Positions 33,258 through 38,261 of a stretch of 38,261 bases of DNA are shown piece after piece (within the stretch, counting starts at the first letter, position 1; each line of letters opens with the position of its first letter). The DNA comes from Acidovorax sp. Its GTDB lineage: Bacteria; Pseudomonadota; Gammaproteobacteria; Burkholderiales; Burkholderiaceae_C. A program made the position numbers and the translations under genes. Location of the stretch: contig NZ_JALEGG010000162.1 in assembly GCF_022763525.1 (NCBI RefSeq), forward strand, positions 1 to 38,261. Reading direction: 5' to 3'. The notes beneath the pieces were generated by a model, which worked only from the letters and a program-made list of their open reading frames with translations, was not told the DNA's origin and ran no database searches.

Positions 33258-33459
33258 TAGTACCCAGGTGAATGCTGTTATGGAGCGCGAAGGCCTTGAT
33301 AGCCCCCTAACGTAATTTAGACCGAGAAACCTGCGGTGTCGGATCCCCAACGGCATCTCTCGAACTGCGAGCAAGCCGGGTTGTGAATCAATGACTGGTT
33401 AGGGAAAGTAGCGCCCACCGTCTGCTCAGGCCCGCTAGCGTCCCTCGCAGTGGGGCAGA

Positions 33460-33479
33460 TTTCGGCCAATAGGCAGACG
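33460..33479 (+). repeat. Intergenic motif TTTCGGCCA, copy 2
   Basis: TTTCGGCCAATAGGCAGACG shares TTTCGGCCA, A and a following G-C-rich/GAC block with the copy at 32580-32599. The two copies bracket the hypothetical membrane protein gene at 32688-33257. Confidence 0.4.
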
Positions 33480-33491
33480 CCCGGCAATCAC

Positions 33492-33805
33492 ATGAAAAAA
33501 TTCCAGATCGTTTCCGCAGTGGTACTGTCTGCATCGCTTGGCGTTGTGATTCCTTTCGGCGTGCCGAGTCATTGGCTTAAATATGCGCTGGGTCGCGGCC
33601 TGATCTTCGCCCTCGTGGTGCTACGCTGTGTCTTGGCAGGGCCGAACACAATATCAAAGGCATTTTGGGTGTTGTTTCCCTCTTGGCTATAGACACCTGC
33701 AATCTGCAGGAAAAGGTGCGCAACCACGGTGCCTTGCTGATCTTTACCTCCAGCGTTCTTTATCTCGCAGGGCTATTCGTCGGCGCATTCGCTGCAGTTT
33801 CGTGA
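33492..33805 (+). pseudogene. Frameshifted small membrane protein gene
   Basis: The frame from ATG 33492 encodes MKKFQIVSAVVLSASLGVV (a membrane or signal segment), a second hydrophobic stretch (GRGLIFALVVLRCVLAG) and then loses character, stopping at 33692. A different frame is well-formed from about 33650 to a TGA at 33803-33805 (GILGVVSLLAIDTCNLQ, LLIFTSSVLYLAGLFVGAF), but has no start. Joined by a frame change near 33640-33655 they would give ~104 residues with three or four membrane segments. I infer a frameshift or sequencing error. The family is unknown. Confidence 0.5.
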
Positions 33806-33986
33806 CTGCTGATTGAGGGGCTGCATTTGGCCCTTAGCACCCAAAGCAGGCATGCGCAACATGATCAGTCAGCAGGTTCCAGGCTGCGCCAGGCGTGCTG
33901 CCGCCAAGTCGCAGATGGCACCAGGGAGCATGAGGGCTGGTTTTTTGCTCCCCGGAGCGTGCACTCTGCGCAACGTTGACGGCTGC

Positions 33987-34355
33987 TCAAACCCTCACTT
34001 CGACCACCGGCGCAAAGCCGCCAAAGATCATGCGTTTGCCGTCGAAGGGCATCGGCGGGTTGCCGGGGGTGGCGGGATCCATGCGCGGGTCTTCCATCAT
34101 CTTCTTCATTCCGGCGTCGCGCGTGGCTTTGTCCGGCCATTCGATCCACGAAAAGACCACGGTCTCCTCAGCCGTGGCCTGAACCGCCCGGCGAAAGTCG
34201 GTGACTTTGCCGTCGGGGACATCATCGCCCCAGCCTTCGATGACGCGGAGGGCGCCCAGCTCTAGAAATATGGGGTCGAGCTGGCGCGCATGCTCGATGA
34301 ATTTTTGCTTGTTGGCGGTGGGGACCGCAATCACGAAACCGTCGATGTAAGACAT
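33987..34355 (-). CDS. DUF1428 family protein (YbaA-like)
   Basis: 122 residues, the usual length of DUF1428, a small cytoplasmic dimeric alpha/beta-barrel family of unknown function. It starts MSYIDGFVIAVPTANKQ and shows GALRVIEGWGDDVPDGKVTDFRRAV, VVFSWIEWPDKATRDAG and the PFDGKRMIFGGFAPV end, all family hallmarks. AGGAG 7 nt before the ATG at 34355 decides the start; the frame is open a further 46 codons. It appears monocistronic. Confidence 0.93.
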   Translation of the reverse strand: MSYIDGFVIAVPTANKQKFIEHARQLDPIFLELGALRVIEGWGDDVPDGKVTDFRRAVQATAEETVVFSWIEWPDKATRDAGMKKMMEDPRMDPATPGNPPMPFDGKRMIFGGFAPVVEVRV

Positions 34356-34560
34356 GTCTTGACTCCTGTAGGTTGACCATTCGACGTGTCCGGCAGTGGA
34401 CACCCCGCACCTACTCGACGAACGGGAGCAGGCCGAATCGACACAACGCAACCAGGAGTTACGTTTTTTTTGGTGGCCCTGGTGCTGAGCCACTCCAGCG
34501 GCCCTGCCACGAGGGCCACTGTCGAGCCCAGGCGGGAATCCTTGGGCCGCGCCCCGGTCT

Positions 34561-36438
34561 CTAGGCAGCTAGCACATCCTGCAGCGCCCGGGTGGCGGCC
34601 AGCGCGCCCAGGCTCGACTCTGTCAATCCCCCATGCAGCACCACGCCGGAAGCGGTTTGCTTGGCCTCGCGCTTGGCCAGGGCCGCCAAGTTGGCGACTT
34701 CCTCGGCATGCCGAAACCGCCCTGGCGTGATCCGCACCGCGCCAATGGCGAGCGTGGTGCACGGAAAGAACCGTTGCACGCCGTGCCGGTCCTCGGCGCG
34801 GATGCCGCCCGCCTGCCGGGCGGGCTCGTCAAACAGCGTAAGTGCCTCGCGCGCAAACTCATCCACGATGTTTTTGCAGCGCTGCAGCCAGTTACTGCTC
34901 TGAAAGATCAGCATGAAATCGTCGCCGCCCACATGGCCCACAAAGTCGCGGCGTGCGTCGCAATGGGCCGTGGCCAGGCGGGCCACCAGGCGGATCATCT
35001 GGTCGCCGCGCCAGTAGCCGTAGTGGTCGTTGAAGGGCTTGAAGTTGTTCAGGTCGGCGTAGCAGGCCACAAACTCGGTGCCGCTTTCCAGCAGGCGCTG
35101 CATGTGCAGGCTGATGGGGATGTTGCCGGGCAGAAACGTGAGCGGGTTGGCGTGCCGTGCGGCCTCGATGCGGGTCTCCGTCACGGCGCGCACCAGCTGG
35201 TCGCCGGTGCCCAGACCCAGGTAGCGCCCGTTGTCGGTGACGATGTAGCCGTCGTTCAGGTAGCGCTGGTCCTGCGAGGTGAGGATGCCCACGAGCTGGT
35301 CCACGTCGCAGTCCAGTTCCACCACCCGTGGTGCATGGTTGGCGAACGCCAGGCACGATTTGCGCCCGTGCACCTCGCGGAAGTACAGCGTGGCGTAGTG
35401 GTTCATGAACTGCTGGCGGTTGATGAGCGCCACGGGTCGGGTGCCGTCGACCACGGCCAGCGCGTGCAGGTCGGTATGCTCGTGGAACATCGCAGCCACG
35501 GCATCGTTGCTGGTGGCTGGCGAGGCCGTGGGCGCCTGCACGACCAGCAGGCTGCGCAGGATGCCGGGGCGTGCGGTCTGGCCCAGGTGCGGCAGCACGG
35601 CCACGCGGCGGTCGTGGAGCACGTCCAGGGCGGGGCCGTCCACCGCAGCCCGGGGCGCAGTCGCTGGCCGGCCCAGGAGCCATCCCTGGCCGTAGGGAAT
35701 GTCCAGGTCGCGCAACGCGCGCAGGTCGTCGCGGGTTTCGATGCCTTCGGCGATGAGCGTGGTGCCAAAGACGTCGGCAATGCCCTTGATGGCCTGCAGC
35801 ATCTGCAGGTTCTCGGGGTGATCGCTGATGTCGCGGATGAAGTACTTGTCCACCTTCACGAAATCGGGCTTCACTTCGGACCACAGCCGCAGGCTGGAGC
35901 GGCCATCGCCAAAGTCGTCCAGGGCCAGGCGCGCCCCGCAGCCATGGACGGCCTTGATGGCCTGGCGCAATTGCGGCATGTCCGTCACGCGCTCGTGCTC
36001 GGTGATCTCCAGCACCACCATGCGTGCGCTCAGGCCGAAGCCGCGCACCACTTCGCCCAGGCGCTGCGCGCCCACCAGGGCCACGCCATGCACCAGGGCG
36101 TCCGCGCTGATGTTCACGAACAGGCGTCCTGCGGCCTGTTGGCGGCCCCATTGCTCCAGCGCGGTGAAGACGCACACCAGTTCGAAGTCCAGCAGGATGC
36201 GCTCGCGCGCGGCGCAGGCCAGCAGCTGGTCGGGCGTGTGCAGGGGTGAGCCCTGTGGCCCGCGGATCAGCGCTTCGTGGGCATACACGCTGCCCTCGCG
36301 CAGGTCCGCCAGCGGCTGGAACACGCAATGCAGCCCGCCCTGGCGCATGAGCCTGGCCAGCGGCCCGGCGCCCTGCAGTGCGGCCGGGGACAGCAGGGCC
36401 GTCATCGCCTCCAGGCGGCGGGGTGGTGGGGTGTGCAT
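34561..36438 (-). CDS. EAL-CBS-GGDEF protein, cyclic-di-GMP metabolism
   Basis: 625 residues. The N-terminal ~260 residues form an EAL phosphodiesterase domain with catalytic residues apparently intact (EALIRG, FVNISADAL, LEITEHE, DDFGDGRSSL, VKVDKYF, AEGIE, GQGWLLGRP). The middle (~280-420) looks like a CBS-pair ligand-binding region (LHALAVVDGTRPVALINRQQFMNHY, YLNDGYIVTDNGRYLGLGT). The C-terminal ~430-600 is a GGDEF domain whose signature is GGDDF (VGGDDFMLIF) instead of GG[DE]EF, so cyclase activity is uncertain. No signal peptide or membrane helix is visible. The ATG at 36438 is used; ATG 36405 has GGAGG but only 2 nt away. Likely a c-di-GMP hydrolase with ligand-controlled output. Confidence 0.9.
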   Translation of the reverse strand: MHTPPPRRLEAMTALLSPAALQGAGPLARLMRQGGLHCVFQPLADLREGSVYAHEALIRGPQGSPLHTPDQLLACAARERILLDFELVCVFTALEQWGRQQAAGRLFVNISADALVHGVALVGAQRLGEVVRGFGLSARMVVLEITEHERVTDMPQLRQAIKAVHGCGARLALDDFGDGRSSLRLWSEVKPDFVKVDKYFIRDISDHPENLQMLQAIKGIADVFGTTLIAEGIETRDDLRALRDLDIPYGQGWLLGRPATAPRAAVDGPALDVLHDRRVAVLPHLGQTARPGILRSLLVVQAPTASPATSNDAVAAMFHEHTDLHALAVVDGTRPVALINRQQFMNHYATLYFREVHGRKSCLAFANHAPRVVELDCDVDQLVGILTSQDQRYLNDGYIVTDNGRYLGLGTGDQLVRAVTETRIEAARHANPLTFLPGNIPISLHMQRLLESGTEFVACYADLNNFKPFNDHYGYWRGDQMIRLVARLATAHCDARRDFVGHVGGDDFMLIFQSSNWLQRCKNIVDEFAREALTLFDEPARQAGGIRAEDRHGVQRFFPCTTLAIGAVRITPGRFRHAEEVANLAALAKREAKQTASGVVLHGGLTESSLGALAATRALQDVLAA

Positions 36439-36633
36439 GGCGCGTCTGATCGGTCCCGGTGAAGGCGCCCACGATACGGCTTGAACGTGACAAACCGGTT
36501 ACAGGCTCGGCGGCCAAGGCGCGCGGAAACCGGCGCGGCGCCCTGCAGGCTGGCGGGAGGCCAGGGCGCTGCGGCAAGAGGAATTGCTCTAGCTCAAGTC
36601 CCGGCGCTGCACAGTTTCGTGCGTGGTGGCGGT

Positions 36634-36647
36634 TTGATCTTTCTCAA
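36634..36647 (+). promoter_or_regulatory. FNR/Anr-type box upstream of Crp/Fnr regulator gene
   Basis: TTGATCTTTCTCAA matches the TTGAT-N4-ATCAA consensus at nine of ten positions. It lies 35 nt before the preferred start at 36683, consistent with oxygen- or self-dependent control. Confidence 0.55.
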
Positions 36648-36682
36648 TGAGCGGCTTTCAGGGGCGGGGCAAAGTCCCTCCC

Positions 36683-37306
36683 ATGCTGCCCTCTAACTAT
36701 TTCTCCTTGCCCGCCGAAGTCGAGGTCATTGCCGCTGGCGAAGTGCTGCGCAGGCGCAATGAAGTCCTCACCTCGGTGCTGCACCTGGAAAGCGGCCGCG
36801 TGCTGCGCGGTGTGCTGGACGATGGCTATCTGCGCCATCAGCTTGGGGCGCTGGAGGGGCCGTTCTGGCTGGATGCCGCCTCCGCCCTCATGGGGTTGCC
36901 ACTGCCGGTGGACATGGTGGCCGACACCCGCGTGCAGGTGCGCCGGCTGCCCATCGAGGAGTTCCGCCGCAGCCTGGCGGAGATGCCAGCGGGCGCCCGG
37001 GGTCTGCTGCTGGACATGGCGCATGGCTTCCGCCAGCAGTCGGAACTGGCCGTGAGCCGCCTTGCGCAGGATGCGGAATCGCGCTGCGCGCAGTGGTTGC
37101 TCAAGCATGCCCAGCCCGACCACAGCGGGGCCATGCAGGTTACCCTGCACCAGCGCAAACGGCTGATTGCAGCCCAACTGGGCATTGCGCCCGAAACCTT
37201 CTCCCGCGTGCTGCGTCACCTGCGCGAACTCGGCCTGATCCACGGGACGGGGAACGTGCTCAACCTGCCGCAGCCGCGAGCGCTGCAGTCCATGGCGGGC
37301 TGCTGA
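36683..37306 (+). CDS. Crp/Fnr-family transcriptional regulator
   Basis: 207 residues. The N-terminal cyclic-nucleotide-binding-like fold lacks the Cys cluster of FNR, so it is not a [4Fe-4S] oxygen sensor of that type. The C-terminal DNA-binding helix-turn-helix is clear: LHQRKRLIAAQLGIAPETFSRVLRHLRELGLI (residues ~153-185), followed by a wing. The ATG at 36683 is preferred because the upstream ATG at 36647 overlaps an FNR-type box. It ends with a strong intrinsic terminator at 37332-37360. It is divergent from the EAL-GGDEF gene. The ligand is unknown; the subgroup resembles small Crp/Fnr proteins that act with FNR-type boxes. Confidence 0.87.
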   Translation: MLPSNYFSLPAEVEVIAAGEVLRRRNEVLTSVLHLESGRVLRGVLDDGYLRHQLGALEGPFWLDAASALMGLPLPVDMVADTRVQVRRLPIEEFRRSLAEMPAGARGLLLDMAHGFRQQSELAVSRLAQDAESRCAQWLLKHAQPDHSGAMQVTLHQRKRLIAAQLGIAPETFSRVLRHLRELGLIHGTGNVLNLPQPRALQSMAGC

Positions 37307-37331
37307 AGTTGCCCTGCGGGCCGGGGAGCCA

Positions 37332-37360
37332 GGCTGCGCTGCTGCGCAGCCTTTTTTTTT
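37332..37360 (+). terminator. Intrinsic terminator after the Crp/Fnr gene
   Basis: GGCTGCGC-tgct-GCGCAGCC, an 8-bp perfect stem with a 4-nt loop, directly followed by nine T residues. It lies 26 nt after the stop codon. Confidence 0.93.
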
Positions 37361-37547
37361 GGACCTTTCTTGCGTTTTTCCTGGTCTCCTCGTCAGGGTT
37401 TTTCCTTGTGGCGGAGTGAGGGTTCCACCCAAGCGCTGGCGTCCGGGCCGCTGCGTATATTGGTCAGGACTCTTGCCTCGCCCCTATGCCCCACGCCCCG
37501 TCCCTCGGCTGCCGTGGCACCTCCCGGATTCTCCGGACGGAGTGCCC

Positions 37548-38261
37548 ATGAAGCCGCCAACTCCCCCACCCGCGCCGCACCACGATGCGCCCGGCTGGCT
37601 GGTGCCAGGGCCGCTGGTGCTGCGGCTCATGCTGGTGGCGGCGCTGGCGGTGGCGCTGTCGGGCACGGTGTCGGCCTGGCTGGTCACGCGCGCGTCGGGG
37701 CAAGAGGCCATGCGGCGCGTGGTGAGCCAGCAGACCGACGAGGTGGAAGTCGTGGCCCGGCTGCTGGCCAGCAAGATCGAGCAGAGCCAGAAGGTCTTGC
37801 GCACCGTGGCAGCAGGCATCACGCCCGCCCTGCTGGAATCTCCCTCCTCGCTGGAGTGGCTGCTGCAGCAGGGCCTGCCCGCCGTGCAGTTCTTCGATGC
37901 CATGCAGGTGATCCGCGACGATGGCGAGCTGCGGCTGAACCTGCGCGCGGGCCGTCTGGAAAAAGCCTCCAGTCTGGACGCCGCGGAGCGCGACGCGCTG
38001 CGGCGCACGCTGGTGGACGGCAAGCCCCTGGTGTCCGAACTGATCGCCGGGCGCAGCGGCGACACGCGCGTGATGTTCACCATGCCGCTGCACCGCGAGG
38101 ACGGCACCGTGCAGGGCGCGGTGGCAGGGGCGCTGCGGCTGCAGTCCCAGGGGCTGTTGCCGCCCTCCATGGCCCTGCCTGCGCGCGATGATTCGCGGCT
38201 CATCGTCTTCACGCGCGACGGCACCATCCTTTCGCATTCCGACCCCGCCCGCATCCTGGGC
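37548..38261 (+). CDS. Cache-type membrane sensor, 3'-truncated by window edge (probable diguanylate cyclase or kinase)
   Basis: The first 238 residues are visible; the frame is open at the window edge. A Pro-rich N-terminus is followed by one membrane helix (LVLRLMLVAALAVALSGTVSAWLV, ~24-47) and an extracytoplasmic dCache-like sensor: a long helix EVEVVARLLASKIEQSQKVLRT, LPAVQFFDAMQVIRDDGEL and the distal strand pair RLIVFTRDGTILSHSDPARI, typical of Cache_1 domains. The output domain is off the window; GGDEF proteins and histidine kinases are both common with this arrangement. It starts 187 nt after the preceding terminator, so it has its own promoter. Confidence 0.85.
   Translation, partial: MKPPTPPPAPHHDAPGWLVPGPLVLRLMLVAALAVALSGTVSAWLVTRASGQEAMRRVVSQQTDEVEVVARLLASKIEQSQKVLRTVAAGITPALLESPSSLEWLLQQGLPAVQFFDAMQVIRDDGELRLNLRAGRLEKASSLDAAERDALRRTLVDGKPLVSELIAGRSGDTRVMFTMPLHREDGTVQGAVAGALRLQSQGLLPPSMALPARDDSRLIVFTRDGTILSHSDPARILG

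Noticed and set aside
34500-34517. Hairpin GGCCCT-gccacg-AGGGCC downstream of the EAL-GGDEF gene as a terminator
   Set aside because: The stem is only 6 bp and no T-run follows on the minus strand; the T-run at about 34464-34471 lies on the wrong side and strand.
34892-36577. Second long frame on the same strand as the EAL-GGDEF gene
   Set aside because: It is a shifted frame of that gene with an Arg/Pro/Ala-rich translation and no motifs.
1-38261. CRISPR arrays, tRNA or rRNA genes, insertion sequences, prophage
   Set aside because: No regularly spaced direct repeats with unique spacers, no tRNA cloverleaf or rRNA sequence that I could recognise, and no transposase, integrase or phage structural genes. 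Only the Ig-like array and the dispersed elements are repetitive.

Overview
The window is GC-rich, densely packed chromosomal DNA from a betaproteobacterium, most probably of the family Comamonadaceae (Acidovorax-like). This rests on protein content and on a dispersed ~55-bp repeat (core AGCTGCTCGCGCTT...AAGCGCT) that I know from intergenic regions of that family; no rRNA or other phylogenetic marker is present. I see no tRNA, rRNA, CRISPR array, transposase, integrase or phage gene.

Layout. (1) 2-1927: a 5'-truncated hybrid sensor histidine kinase. (2) 2043-4937: an isolated ureD, hydroxypyruvate isomerase (hyi) and a divergent 2-keto-3-deoxygluconate kinase (kdgK). (3) 5367-12542: three plus-strand genes for a sulfotransferase, a 1792-residue secreted or surface protein (DUF4347, Gly-rich beta-helix-like part, nine tandem Ig-like units, choice-of-anchor U-like end) and a lipoprotein. 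(4) 12657-16705: patatin-like lipoprotein and an NMT1/THI5-type ABC importer. (5) 16963-21558: malic enzyme maeB, a GntR regulator and dctA, a C4-dicarboxylate unit. (6) 21754-31474: a purine-degradation region with glycerate kinase, an M20 hydrolase, a UraD-AllC fusion, allantoinase puuE, a GntR regulator, uraH, a TonB-like lipoprotein, xdhC and the membrane urate oxidase puuD with its own cytochrome c. (7) 31516-34355: RidA-like protein, hypothetical lipoprotein, hypothetical membrane protein, a frameshifted small membrane protein and a DUF1428 protein, partly in less GC-rich DNA. (8) 34561-38261: an EAL-CBS-GGDEF protein, a Crp/Fnr regulator with an FNR-type box, and a 3'-truncated Cache-type sensor.

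How the genes fit. PuuD oxidises urate, UraH and the UraD domain lead to allantoin, PuuE opens it to allantoate, and the AllC domain releases ammonia to give ureidoglycine. Later steps would yield urea (UreD serves urease maturation) and glyoxylate, which can enter the glycerate route (Hyi, glycerate kinase) and central metabolism (DctA, MaeB). Xanthine dehydrogenase, the urease subunits, glyoxylate carboligase and a recognisable ureidoglycolate lyase are not in the window; an M20 hydrolase translationally coupled to the UraD-AllC fusion is a candidate for a missing step. A perfect 18-bp palindrome between gntR and uraH, with a related copy before puuD, suggests one purine regulon. The least explained parts are the sulfotransferase/giant-protein cassette and the two families of repeats placed at gene ends, one copy of which lies inside the puuD reading frame.
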